Assembly (NCBI RefSeq): GCF_033473495.1
Contig: NC_088937.1
Location: 4,175,516-4,239,515 of the forward strand
DNA length: 64,000 bases
Direction of reading: 5' to 3'
From: Cercospora beticola
Lineage: Eukaryota > Ascomycota > Dothideomycetes > Mycosphaerellales > Mycosphaerellaceae
How positions within the stretch are numbered: position 1 is the first letter of the stretch; each line of letters begins with the position of its first letter. The notes below the pieces were generated by a model. It made no database searches. It was given only the letters and a program-made list of their open reading frames with translations, and was not told the origin of the DNA. Both the position numbers and the translations under genes were made by a program. Shown in pieces: positions 19,435 to 31,846 of the stretch.

Positions 19435-20289
19435 ATGATGAAACAACAATCCACAACATCCAAAGCCCTCTTCGGCCTCTCAATCCTAATCTTCGTTTTC
19501 GGAATAATACAACTATCGCTCTCCCTCTCAGTAGCACACAAGATTCCAGCCGAGAAAGCGAAAGCTCAAATTGAAGTGACTTATCCTTGGCCATACGATG
19601 GAAGCAATTCGACGAGCCCGTACAATCCCAGGAATTACTATCCATATAGTTTCCTCACCAGTGTATCCGACGCCATCACGGCTATAGCAGCATTAGCTCT
19701 CGCGAGTGGAGCGCTGGGGCTATTATTCACGTTCAAGCCAGAGTTTGGTTGGGTATGTGGCACGAGAATGCCAGAGCGAGAACGAGAAGAAGCTGATAGA
19801 TATCGACACAGCTCCCGCTTGGTTTCTGGCCGTTCTTGCATACAGCTCTTCAATCTGTTGCAGCGCTGACAGTCTTCGTGCTGCTCATCGCGTCATGGGA
19901 GAAGCATTATTCGAGTTCGTGATTGGTGTTAGATGAACGTGGTCACCTTGATGGCGATTACAGCTATGAGTCTTATACGTGCCAGATGCGTCGTGGGTTT
20001 GATGGAATAGGATCGCGTGACTGGATGGGAAAGTATTGCGGGATGGCGGTAAGTCGATTCAAGCTTTGCAATCTTCATTTGTCGAATGCTTGCTGATCCT
20101 AAGACTCCATAGGTGGCAGCTAGGGCGTTCACAGTGCCAGTGTGCTTGCTACTCATGGCTATAGCGGCAATGAGTGGGATCCAGATGAAGAAGGCCAATG
20201 CTTCGGCGAAAGCCATCGAGATGGGAGACTTGCGGGCCACGGAGAAGCAAGCCAACCTCGAGCGACGAAGTTTACAAGGCGATTTGTAG
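19435..20289 (+). CDS. Four-helix membrane protein of unknown function
   Basis: The model is join(19435..19752,19812..19918,19964..20048,20113..20289), 228 residues. Predicted helices lie at about 12-33 (LFGLSILIFVFGIIQLS...), 72-95 (ITAIAALALASGALGLL), 115-135 (SVAALTVFVLLIAS) and 172-192 (FTVPVCLLLMAIAAMSG). A first loop has YPWPYDGSNST (possible N-glycosylation), and the C-tail is charged. Introns 1 (59 bp) and 3 (64 bp) have good signals. Intron 2 (45 bp, GTGATT...TTACAG) is inferred because reading straight through meets a TGA at 19919-19921; removing it restores frame. If that intron is wrong, the gene carries an in-frame stop. The topology resembles tetraspan/MARVEL-like fungal proteins, but I do not recognise a family. 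Confidence 0.6.
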
Positions 20290-20352
20290 CGTACGAGCTG
20301 TAGTCTCGTAGTGCTGCATCCTGTGGTCTGAAACATCATGTACTCCCCTGCT

Positions 20353-21795
20353 TCACATGTAATTCGCGGGATTGAGCCCTTCGACCTTTGCACTCTTGGC
20401 TTTGCCGTCGAAGACGAACTCACTCATCAATTTTCCGGTGCCTGGACCATTCTGGATTCCCCAACACGTATGGCCTGCTGCTATCCACAAGCCCTTCGCG
20501 CCTGGAACGGCGCCAAGCAAGGGAGCCGAACTGCCGTTGACCTGAGGCAAGTAGCAAGCTTGTCTCGCAGTGACCTCTCCATCTCGCAGCTCATCAGAGA
20601 TGGAAGAGACAAAGTCAACAATATCCTGACACCGCGACTGGTCGACCTCGACGTCATCTGAAGTGGGAGGGAGAGGAACCTCATGATCGCCTTCGCCGCA
20701 AGCGTAGACTTCGTTGTTGGGGCGAGCGTATATTTCGGGACTGACAATTTGACCGCTGTGAGGGCCTTTAGATGCTGAGTTGGGAAACTTGGAGGGAAGC
20801 TTGATTTGTGTGAAGAGAGCGTAGGGTGAGACGTTAGCCTGAATAGTAACGGAGTGGGCGCGAAGGGCACCGATGGGAGCGGAAGGATACACGCTCTTGG
20901 TCCACGGTCCAGCGGCTATGATGATATCCGTTGCGGGTATCGTGTGGTCCTTTCCGGAGGTCTTGTCCGTGTATGTCACGCTCTCCACCTGAGACGTGTT
21001 GGCGTAGTTAATACTCTTGACAGGCGACTGAGTCTTGACTTCGACGCCTTTCTCCTTTGCCAACTCAATCATGCTCTCCGTGAACTGTCTTGGATGCACC
21101 TGCGCTGTTGTGCTGGGATCACCCATCTCGTCGTATGCTCTCAGCGCGTCTTGCGCCACCCAGTCCATGTCCTCAGGTATACCCATCGCGCCTCTCTTCG
21201 CACTGCTCTTCTTTGGCGGATTCTTCTCCAGACTCACATCGTCAGCCTTTGCGCCAGCTCCCATCTTTCCGTTCGCATTTGTGCCGTTTGCAGAACTCTC
21301 GTCCTTGCTCTTCTTCTCGGGCAGCACTCGCCCTACGCAGTCCACCTGTCCACAGTGCACCGCTCGATAGCCCCATCTCTGCGCTCCGCCATGCTCTTCC
21401 GCAAGCTCTTTGTGTAGCCCGTAGCTCAGAGGCACGATGCTCTTAGGATATGCCCATAAAGCCAACAATCCGCCTGCCTTGCCCGATGCGCCGCCTGCGA
21501 TCTTGCTCGCTTCCAGAAGTGTAATCTTGTGCTTGCTTGGGTCGTACGAAGGATGCCTCGTCAGGTAGTACGCGCTCGTGGAGCCAATAATTCCGCCGCC
21601 CACGATCACGATGTTCTGCTCAGTCGAGGCAGCCATGGTGGCGAAGGTGCGGCAACGCTCTGCTGTCAAAAGGTGCAAGTCCGTCCGAATGGCCCTGTGT
21701 ATCAGCGATTTTGAAGCCACAGTGAAAGAAAGGAGAGTGCGAAAATAGTCGTTCGAGAAGAATGAGTGGTGGTCAGAAAAGGCAGCAGCTACCAT
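20353..21795 (-). CDS. FAD-dependent oxidoreductase, Tda3/DAO family
   Basis: The open frame is 480 codons. The dinucleotide-binding motif IVIVGGGIIGSTSAYYL starts about 10 residues after an internal Met at 21636 (MAASTEQN...). I think 21636 is the likelier start (427 residues); the longer form would add an amphipathic, possibly mitochondrial leader. The next landmark, ASKIAGGASGKAGGLLA, is typical of the Tda3-like branch of D-amino-acid-oxidase-fold proteins, and the C-terminal GLWIAAGHTCWGIQNGPGTGKL is the second FAD contact. A low-complexity Lys/Ser/Asn insertion lies at about 165-205. Family members act in the cytosol or late endosome with poorly known substrates. It is convergent with the membrane-protein gene (64 bp apart). 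Confidence 0.85.
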   Translation of the reverse strand: MVAAAFSDHHSFFSNDYFRTLLSFTVASKSLIHRAIRTDLHLLTAERCRTFATMAASTEQNIVIVGGGIIGSTSAYYLTRHPSYDPSKHKITLLEASKIAGGASGKAGGLLALWAYPKSIVPLSYGLHKELAEEHGGAQRWGYRAVHCGQVDCVGRVLPEKKSKDESSANGTNANGKMGAGAKADDVSLEKNPPKKSSAKRGAMGIPEDMDWVAQDALRAYDEMGDPSTTAQVHPRQFTESMIELAKEKGVEVKTQSPVKSINYANTSQVESVTYTDKTSGKDHTIPATDIIIAAGPWTKSVYPSAPIGALRAHSVTIQANVSPYALFTQIKLPSKFPNSASKGPHSGQIVSPEIYARPNNEVYACGEGDHEVPLPPTSDDVEVDQSRCQDIVDFVSSISDELRDGEVTARQACYLPQVNGSSAPLLGAVPGAKGLWIAAGHTCWGIQNGPGTGKLMSEFVFDGKAKSAKVEGLNPANYM

Positions 21796-22348
21796 ATTCT
21801 ATGAACCAGATTTACGTCACCGTGTTCGCAATGCAGATCGAGGCGCACCCCACAATGCCTACCTGTGCATCTGAAGCAAGCATTGGGTGCACAGCAGCAT
21901 GTCGATAGAGCACGTTGTCGCGCATGTTGTTGGGGATGAAGCAGTGAGAGTTTGAAGACTAGAGACCCCAAGTTGGTGCGCGGAAGCACAGACATTTTTG
22001 GGAGCGATAACGAATGTTGAAGCTTCGTGCAATACACATACAAAAGGAAAGGAGTACATTTCTTTTGTCATCTCGCCATCATAGGCCGTACATCAGGCAT
22101 AACAAAGCAGTAGTCTAGTAGCAAATGCTCAATCCAGGCGAGCAACAAGACGACGCCCTGCGCGGGCGAGTAGCTTCACTATCGTCCTGCCACATTCGCT
22201 GCGCAAACACTCCACTTTGCCATGCTTTTTCGTAGCATCTGACATGCTACAAAGTGAGGCCAGATGCCTGCTGCCATGTCTTGCCCTCGCTCATAACACT
22301 GCCAGTACCATGCGCACAATGATCTCCAATATCCCATGCAAGACGCGC
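21796..22348. other. Intergenic: oxidoreductase promoter and actin 3' flank
   Basis: About 0.55 kb holds the upstream region of the FAD oxidoreductase and the actin 3' untranslated/terminator region. No gene is visible. Confidence 0.4.
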
Positions 22349-23901
<1,553 letters not shown>

Positions 23902-24974
23902 GGCGGCGGTGTTTGTGGTGTGGTGACGTCGAAAATGGGTGCGGGCGTGCTCTGATGGACCTCACAGCGGTAATGCGTGAGGAAGCAGGCAGTGGCAAGG
24001 GTGGACAGTGTTTGTGGTATGTGGAGTTGAGTACAAGCTGAAGCGCCTCTGGGTGCGGTGAAGAAGTCTTGGGAGAGAGGTGTTGACCGACAGCCTCCAG
24101 TTAGCGGCAGGCACGGGCCAGGACAGTCGATTTTCGGAGAGAGCAGCGCGAATCGCCGGCGAGATCGAAAACACTTCCAACTTGCTGCAACTTGGCCTTG
24201 CGGGCGCAGCGCGGGCTATCTACGTTCGCCGCGCGGTGCTTTATTTCGCTGCCTGATGCCATTTCATCTCCATTGCCGCTGCTGCGAGCACCTGTTGCCT
24301 CCGTACGCGTGTCCTGGCTGATATGCCAAGCCCGATTCTCCCAACATTACACGTAGCCGTCATCAGGCAGACCTTTAAGGATCGCCGCCGCCTGGCCGAT
24401 TTGCATTGCATTCATTCCACACGGTGCGCGCTCATGTCAGCAGCGCACGCAGAATTTTGCACGAGCTGCGAGCTGTGTCCCGCCACCTGCTGCTCCTCCC
24501 ACGCGCTCCAGAAGCACAACCACCACTACTGCCCTGCCGCCGCATGTTTTAGCGAGCTCGAGCCGCATTAGCGGGGTCGCTTTGGTGGGGCGCAGGCCAA
24601 ACACCACAGCACAGCCTCCGAAACGCTCTCACGACTCGGACGTTGCCAATACCATCAAATGCAACGCTCGTAACCGGCGGAGTACGTTCCTCGTGCTGTA
24701 CAGAATAAGACACCACGTCCAAAACGGCCCTCCAGCGTTGCGCTGGCCGCAAAAGGCAAGAAGAAGGTGAGCGAAGCCGCTCGAAGTGGCTAGTGCTGTT
24801 CAGAATTTCTGTCATCACAGCCAAAACCATCCTTGACTAAGTGCAGTTGCGACAACACATTTCATTCTCGCACTCCCTGCCCACAACTCACACGTCAAAC
24901 AGGCTGCGTAATTCCGAGCTATACATACACGTTACACTCGCAACAGCCGAATACGCTCAACGAATCTCGCAAAC
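23902..24974. promoter_or_regulatory. Divergent promoter region, actin and FES1
   Basis: Two housekeeping genes start on either side of 1.07 kb. The segment is GC-rich near actin and has C-rich runs (about 24440-24560 and 24840-24960) before FES1, as expected for strong fungal promoters. No open frame here is credible. Confidence 0.5.
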
Positions 24975-25631
24975 ATGACAGACCAAGCAGCGCTCAATTC
25001 ACTACTACAATGGGGCATCGAGAATAGTGCCGCAGCGAATGGCGACGCACCAGAAGGGCAGCGACGTGATCCAAGCAGGGGACTGAACCCGGAAATGCTT
25101 GCGCAATTACTCGGCGGGCCATCAGACGCGGATCGCATGAAAGACGCAATGCACGCCATTGTTGCGCCCATGGATAAAGTCGACCTGGAAAACAAATTGA
25201 TCGCGTGGGACAACTTCGAGCAGCTGATTGAGCAAATCGATAACGCGAACAACATGGACCCGCTGAAGTTATGGGAGCCACTCATACGGCAATTGGATCA
25301 TGAAGAGCCGGAGATGAGGAAGAACGCAGCTCTGTGCATCAGCACTGCAGTACAGAACAATGTGAAATCGCAAGAGCATGCGAATAGCTTGGGAGTTGTG
25401 CCGAAACTGGCAAAGTTGGCAACAGACGACACAAATCAAGCTGTGCGGAAGAAAGCAATTGGAGCATTGAGCAGCCAGGTCAGAAATTTCCAGCCCGGCA
25501 TGGACGAGCTGGAGAAGGCGTTGCCTGATAGCGTCTGGAAGAGCTCGAAAGGAGGGCAAGACGCAGCCGATATGGATTCATGCGATGCCATCATCCAGAA
25601 GTTGAGGGATCTTTCTGCTACAAAGGCGTAG
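24975..25631 (+). CDS. FES1: Hsp70 nucleotide exchange factor Fes1
   Basis: An intronless frame encodes 218 residues. The N-terminal helix NSLLQWGIENS matches the Fes1 N-terminal signature. The following alpha-helical repeats (LWEPLIRQLDHEEPEMRKNA, then ...VPKLAKLATDDTNQAVRKKAIGAL) are armadillo-like and typical of Fes1/HspBP1. Family role: cytosolic exchange factor that releases ADP from Hsp70 (Ssa1) and helps target misfolded proteins for degradation. Length and start agree with the family. The neighbour is actin, divergent. Confidence 0.93.
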   Translation: MTDQAALNSLLQWGIENSAAANGDAPEGQRRDPSRGLNPEMLAQLLGGPSDADRMKDAMHAIVAPMDKVDLENKLIAWDNFEQLIEQIDNANNMDPLKLWEPLIRQLDHEEPEMRKNAALCISTAVQNNVKSQEHANSLGVVPKLAKLATDDTNQAVRKKAIGALSSQVRNFQPGMDELEKALPDSVWKSSKGGQDAADMDSCDAIIQKLRDLSATKA

Positions 25632-25868
25632 GCTCACGGCACTACATGTACGATAGGGATGATCAGCAGATGTCACGCAGGTGAAGATGAAATCACCTGA
25701 TTCGATACCATAGAACGCACGAGGTGCGAATGAGACACGACTCAAAATATCACAAACACTGCGTTTGTCACATCTTCATTCCATTCTGTACAAAAGTCAT
25801 TGTCATGATCGCCATCGCTGGCTCAGCTATTTGTCAAACGCCCGATTCCTGGATATCGTTCCTGCAAG

Positions 25869-27241
25869 CTACACAACCGGTTTCCTCCCGTATACAAAAT
25901 GAAATATCGTCAATAAATGCAACTTGGGATCTTTGAACTCATTCCTGACTCCCGCCATCAAAACCTGCGCCTCTTCCATTCTCCAACCCAATATCCGCGT
26001 CAAAGGCGCCAACGTGAAAGCTTCGACACAAGCAATCATGTGTTCTCGTTGGTATCGTCCGACTTCCTTGAGTTTTGGATTCTTCGCCCAATGGCCAATA
26101 GGAATCTGTGCAACAAATCATACGTCAGCGAAACTTTCAAACGACCTCACGCAGCCATGGAAACAAAAGAAAAGAAGAAAGACTGTGAACCCACCTTAAC
26201 AACATCCTCCCTCACATCCACAAACCCCGCCTCCTCAATCCACCTCTTCTGCTCCCTCGCAACATTCATCCTCTTCCCAAACTTCGTACTCGCCTCATCG
26301 ACCAGTTCCTGCCAAAGTTTCGTATTCGGCGCTTTCGTCAGTTCCGGATCATCGTCTGAAGAAATCCAAGCTTCGTATTCTTGCATTTCGACCCAGCCGC
26401 CGGGTTTCAAATTTTCGTAAATGGAAGTGTAGAGTTGGGGCCAGTCGGCGACGGAACCGCCCATGCCGCGGCCGTGAATGTAGTCGAAGGCTTCGTGGGG
26501 GGACCAGGTCCAGGGGGATTCGATGTCGTCGACGTAGAATTTGCAGTTGGCGGGGAGCCAGTCTGTGGGAGGTGTTAGTTTTCAACAAGGATGAAAAATG
26601 GTACTGTGATGAGAGAACGCTAGTAGAACTGATCTCATGGTCGTCCAATCGCTTCCAGTCAGTTTTCACGGGGGAAGAGGATATGATTCTGCTCGGAATA
26701 GAACCAAAAACAACACCACAGCACAGAAAAATCACAGGGAAGCAGAACTCAACTCACCAGGCTGAATCGGACTCAAATCCACCCCCACAACCTCCGCCTC
26801 GGGATACTCATCCGCCATATCAATTGCCCAAATTCCCGTCCCGGTTCCAAAATCCAATACGCGTCGAAAATTCGGTCCCAGCGGTGCACGATGTAAAGCT
26901 CCATTTAACGCTAACCGGTAAATATGGTGATGTAAATCTAGTCGATCTTGTTCTTCGGCGTCGTTGGGCATGAGGTAGGCGCCATCGCGATAGGCGTGGT
27001 AGCGGCGGCCATTTTCGTACTTGTAGCCGTAGATGGAGGAGGCGAGAGAGGTGCTTTCTATGGAGGCTATGTCGGAGCCGATGCCGGAGTCGGCGGACTG
27101 TTTTGTGATTAGTATGTGAGTTTTGTTGGGTGTGGAATGATGTACATCTGTATCGACTTCGACATCGTGAGCGAAGTTCTGGTTGGCGATTACGGGCTGC
27201 TGTGGTTGTGGTGGTGGTGCAGGCGGTGTAGCGTCCGCCAT
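25869..27241 (-). CDS. LaeA-like SAM-dependent methyltransferase
   Basis: The model is complement(join(25869..26105,26195..26562,26758..27241)), 362 residues. Introns are 195 bp and 89 bp; both joins keep frame and give family-like sequence. Class I motifs: [20 protein letters not shown] (SAM-binding motif I), [26 protein letters not shown], then [13 protein letters not shown] and [11 protein letters not shown]. The C-terminal part ([19 protein letters not shown]...) is the usual end of this fungal group. Relatives include LaeA, a nuclear regulator of secondary metabolism, and many uncharacterised paralogs; this one is more likely a paralog than LaeA itself. An ATG at 27289 would add 16 residues; 27241 (MADATPP) is preferred. 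It is divergent from a cytochrome P450. Third-position composition changes from C to G within both long exons. Confidence 0.85.
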
Positions 27242-28077
27242 GGCAGTAGCGATGTGGACACACGCAATATAGTATCCCGTGTCGTACAAGGCCTTCTGTG
27301 GGACCCACGAGTGAAGCGGGTGATAGTCAAGAGCCGAGAGTTACAGGATGGTTACGGTCCTACTACATATCTTCTTGCTTCGCAAAACTTCGTTTGGCGG
27401 GCGCGGTGTGCTCACATATTCGGTTTAGTCACTCGCGGGCAGTTGCGGCCGTTCCGTTTGGGTGTCGTGGGTGCACGACTACCGACAGAATGGTTCTGGA
27501 GGGATGAATTCGCAGGAGCAAAGCAGGATGATCGCGGTGTGTACAATTGGTTGACGTCTTTGAGACCAAGCTTCGCCGGCGGGCGTGCGTTCGGCTGAAC
27601 ACTCCCAATTCGACCCTTTGCCGTGTGGTGTGCTTCCTTCCTGGCGCATGTCCGCCCGATAACATGACCTCGCTTTCCTTCACGAGCCTGCACTCCTGCG
27701 GCGTGGACTGGAGACGGCGCACATGTCGAATCAAACAGACTTCCACGGCACAGTAGTGTGGTGGTGACAGCTCACGACCGGGCACATTTCTCATGCAGGC
27801 CAGCTCCAAGAACTAGTTACCGAAGATACTGCAGGCATCGGCACCGCGGACCGTGAGCTTAGGCGTTCGCCCGAGCACTTCGCATTCGTTCGAGCATCCA
27901 TGCGCAGCGGCATGTGCATGGATGGCGCGAGAGTCCAACTGCAAGCGATGAGCTGGCGGAGCAGCCCGTCGCCATGCCCTTCAGAAGCGCTGGCAAATGT
28001 CTCTGCTACTGTAGCATTGCTTCCTGGTCCGCAGCAGCAGAAGCAGCAGCAGCAGCAGCAGGATCTGCTCGCACAAC
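27242..28077. promoter_or_regulatory. Divergent promoter region, methyltransferase and P450
   Basis: 836 bp separate the two start codons. A CAG trinucleotide run occupies about 28030-28062, directly before the P450 ATG, and would be transcribed in its leader. No credible gene lies inside. Confidence 0.5.
28030..28062 (+). repeat. (CAG)n microsatellite in the P450 leader
   Basis: Near-perfect GCA/CAG repeats (interrupted by one AAG) end about 15 bases before the P450 start codon. Such runs are length-variable and could serve as a marker; no function is claimed. Confidence 0.8.
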
Positions 28078-29853
28078 ATGGCCCTCTCTTCGTTGCCTTC
28101 GACGCCGGTGCTGGCATTGCTCGTGTTCGTTGGCTACCTTGCCTCACTCGCCATCTATCGTCTCTACCTGAGTCCACTTGCGAAATTCCCTGGTCCCAAG
28201 CTCGCCGCTCTGACCAAGTGGTATGAAGCTTACTATGAGATTGTCCTGAATGGCCAGTTCTCCTTCCACATTGAAGACTTGCATAGGCAATATGGTAGGG
28301 CAGGACTGAATCCTACTTACCTGAAAGACGCTGATCAGCCCATCAATAATGCAGGCCCGATTGTGCGAATCACACCCGAAGAGGTGCATATTCAAGATCC
28401 GCCATTCTGGGAAACACTCTATGTTAAGCACAACAGGACGGCGAAGTACGAATGGACTTCTGGCCGCTTCGGCAACAGCAGCTCTGTCTTCACGACATCT
28501 GACCCTACCTTGCACAAGGTCCGAAGAGCTCCGCTAAACTACATGTTCTCGCGCAAAGCCATCATCAATTTCGAGCCAGTCGTGCGAAAGAAGCTAGACA
28601 TTTTCTGTCGAGGATTGGAAAAGTTCCGCGAGACTGGCAGTGTCTGTAATATGACAGAAGCCTTCTCTGCTTATGCTGGTGATGTCGTGACGAATTACTG
28701 CTTTGGCTACGATTATGATCACTTGTCCCTGGATGGATTTACTGATTCTTTCCACGATGCCTTCATGGCTGTTTCCGCTTTTGGCCATGTGGCACTTCAG
28801 TTTCCGTGGATGCATTCTGTAAGTAGTTTTGCAAGACAGGCTCACCCATGCCCAATACTGATGGAAATGGAACAGCTTCTCAATAGATTACCAGACAGCT
28901 GGAACGCTGCTATGAACCCGCCATTGGCGAAGCTACTCGTCCTTCAAAAGGTAACCGCGTTGGAGTCGTCGCTCTCCGACCACGATTGACCCATATCGCA
29001 GGACCTCCAAGCCAAAATCGCCTCCGAGCGAACCAAAGTAGAAAAAGGCGAAAAAGAGCAAGAATACCCAACAATCTTCCACACACTCTTCGTCGACAAA
29101 AACCTCCCCGAATCCGAGAAAACCAACCTCCGCTTCGCCGAAGAAGCACAGCTCTTCCTCGGAGCAGGCATTGAAACCACCTCCTGGTCCCTCTCCCAAA
29201 CCTTCTACTACGTCCTTTCCAACCCCGAAATCTACGCGAAACTGAAAGCTGAACTCCGCGAAGCCATTCCAGATGTCACAGCTCCAGACGCGTTCAGCTA
29301 TGCTCGACTTGAGACTCTGCCTTACCTTCGTGGATGTCTGAAAGAGGGTGTTCGCCTTTCATTGTCGGTTTCTGCTCGCAATCCTCGGGTTTTGTCGCAG
29401 CCTTTGCCATGGAAGGATTGGGTGATACCAGCTGGGACGCCCATTTCGATGACGATTGCGGATGTTCAGTTGAATGATGACTACTTTGTCGAAGCTGCGG
29501 AATTCAAGCCAGAGCGCTGGCTTGGCGAGTCTCCGAAAGCGCCAGATGGAAGTCCGTTGGAGAGGTATTTTGTTGCTTTTGGAAAGGGTCCAAGGAGTTG
29601 TTTGGGGATTAAGTAAGTTTGCCTCCAAGTCACCAGCTTTGTCCTTGACTGCGCGGAGTACTGACACATTCGCCATCACAGTCTCGCATGGATGGAACTC
29701 TTCCTCGCCGCTGGCACGATTCTTCGAAAGTTCGATTTGGAGCTTTATGAGACGAATATCTCGGACGTTCTTCTTGCTCATGACTTTTTCTTGCCGAGTC
29801 CGAAGTTGGATTCGAAGGGTATCAGGATTAAGGTTGTGGGATTGGATTCTTGA
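28078..29853 (+). CDS. Cytochrome P450 monooxygenase (microsomal, CYP65-like)
   Basis: The model is join(28078..28294,28355..28818,28876..28950,29002..29612,29682..29853), 512 residues, introns 60, 57, 51 and 69 bp, frame kept throughout. An N-terminal membrane anchor (residues about 8-30) and a Pro-rich hinge (KFPGPK) place it in the ER. Core motifs: GAGIETTS (I-helix oxygen-binding), KEGVR (ExxR, K-helix), FKPERW, and the heme loop FGKGPRSCLGI with the axial Cys. The layout resembles the trichodiene-oxygenase/CYP65 type, but the clan call is from memory and uncertain. Substrate is unknown. It is head-to-head with a LaeA-like methyltransferase. The third-position bias changes from C-rich to G/T-rich near 29330. 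Confidence 0.9.
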
Positions 29854-31846
29854 TGACTGCGAGAAGAGTGAAGAGGTGGAGTAGATATTTGATTCGAAGA
29901 AAAGCATGTAGATACGAGATGAATGACGGCCATGACTTCAACAACCCCAGGTTTTTCCTTTTGTTGTTTCCATCGACCGTCCCATTTGACAAATCCGATG
30001 AATTCCTTCGAAAAGCTACCTCGTCGAATTTGGTGATTATTCAGTCATCCGCGTTGAGTTGCTGCAATTTGGGTGATTATCTTCAAGCCGCCGCGTTGGC
30101 AAGAAGAGCCCACTCAAGTTTATGGCCTGCTTTCCCTATGCCGACTGTCATTTGCCGTTTCAAGAAAGCCCACGTTACAGAGACCGAGAAAGCGCATCCT
30201 CCCACTTGTTCTTCATCTCGAATATTGTCCTTCCACTCCTGTGTCATGTGAGTGCTGAGAGGATCCCAGATACTGGCAGTGTCTATTCTTATCCGCCTAA
30301 GGCGTGCTGGAGATGATCAGTCCATTCTGGCATGCATTCTAACTTAGCGGCGTTCAGCCATAATAGCAAATGCTTCCCACGACGGCGTTGTTGCCGTCCG
30401 TGCCAGACGTCCCGGATATCGTAGTCAGAAAGGGTGCCCCGGTTGAGGACTCTCAGTTCCGTTTCGAGGCCCAGAAATGTAGCTGCCGCAACAGAGTCTC
30501 TCAAGGGGTTTGGGGTTCTGAAGAAGCAGCTTTTGTAGTCTGAGAGGGTGCACTCTGTGCTCGTCATCCTCTCAAGACCCTGTAACCCATATCACTTTCT
30601 ATCCCCAGCTCGACAGAGTTTAACAAGATTACCCAGACCTTCCGGACAAGATTACGCTTTGCCATAGCGGAATTGCACTGCTCTTTGATCGTGAGTAGAA
30701 GCGGATGGGCTAGGACTTGTTATGGTTTGAGTATGCCCCAAGTCCTTACTACCGATTGAATGGCTCAGTGAGATCGGCGGCGGTGATCGGAATCGCAGCT
30801 CTCTGAGCTAGGTACCGTTTCCGCCAGGAGGCCCAGGTGACCAATCGTCTGCCGCCCCGGAGGCCTTAATGGTTCGGAAATCCAGAGCAGCAGAGGTTGT
30901 AGTCTGACAGTGTGCGCTCACCCTGTTGTAATCGGAAAGGGTGCGCGCTACACTGTCACACCAAAAAAGCGCAAAGCAAAACGAACAACACTGGGGATTC
31001 CCACGTGATCACTCATCAGAGGTAATCGTGGTCTGCAGGTCAAAGGGAAGTTCTTGTGTCGTGAAAATTGTTTCTTCGAAGGGGTTGGTAGTGTCAGTGA
31101 CACTATTTCCTTCGTCAGCGAGGGCAGAGGATGGCTTCGCCATGTTTTGGTTGTTGGTGTTGAGTGAAGAGGAGAAGGAGAGAAGAGAGGAAGCGAGACC
31201 AAGATATGCTTGGAAAGTCGGGAAGTGGCCTCAATGGTGATCTATTTTGAGCTCACATTCGTCCTCAAAACTGAAAACCTAATCCTGATGGTTCAGTTGA
31301 GGCCTCGGAAAAATTGGAAGATGAGAGTGAGCCTACGCACTTGCAATTCTGATGATCATGTACCATCGTGGAGCCGTCTTGGAGTTTAAAGATGTTTTGG
31401 GTAGCATCGAATGGACTGCCAAAGCCGATACATTCCGTCCTCAAACTCTGTTGGAAGCGGCAGAATTCTTCATTGCATTTCAATTCGGATTGCTTGTCTG
31501 GTGGTATGATAGACGTGAAGCGAGCAAGTGGCTCAGTTGTCTGGTCTGAGCAGGGCGGACATACTGAGGTGATGGGAGGCCCACTTCTGAAATCTTCTCT
31601 ACTTAAATGAGAGACGCGCAGGAATTAGTTCATGGTGCTTGATTTTCTGCGATCAACCCGAGATCTTGACAGTAGTAGACCAAGGGAGTAGCAGATAGAG
31701 AAGGTGCTTTCGCAAGAGCTGCGCATCTGGCATCAGTTCATCACATCGCAGGCGGGTAGAACCAGATCTCAAGACCCTTCCCACCTCCCAGAAAGTAAGC
31801 TGTTACTTCTCTGAACGCCCACGTCCTCCTAGACACGATGCCCCGG
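29854..31846. other. Two-kilobase gene-poor stretch with short degenerate repeats
   Basis: No gene was recognised between the P450 and YVC1. It contains four copies of a 22-bp motif (separate entry). A 92-codon minus-strand frame (30289-30567) crosses two of these copies, so TLSDY appears twice in its translation. That frame is as likely a by-product of the repeats as a gene. The rest looks like ordinary intergenic sequence. Confidence 0.4.
30421..30949 (+). repeat. Four dispersed copies of a degenerate ~22-bp motif
   Basis: Copies begin at 30421 (GTAGTCAGAAAGGGTGC), 30535 (GTAGTCTGAGAGGGTGC), 30899 (GTAGTCTGACAGTGTGC) and 30928 (GTAATCGGAAAGGGTGC). They share a core GTAGTCNGANAGGGTGC. Flanks of the second and third copies also look related (GGTTC...GCAG...TTGT), suggesting an old local duplication. 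Confidence 0.65.

Noticed and set aside
20854..21446. Long plus-strand frames antisense to the FAD oxidoreductase
   Set aside because: They mirror a well-supported conserved gene and show no family features.
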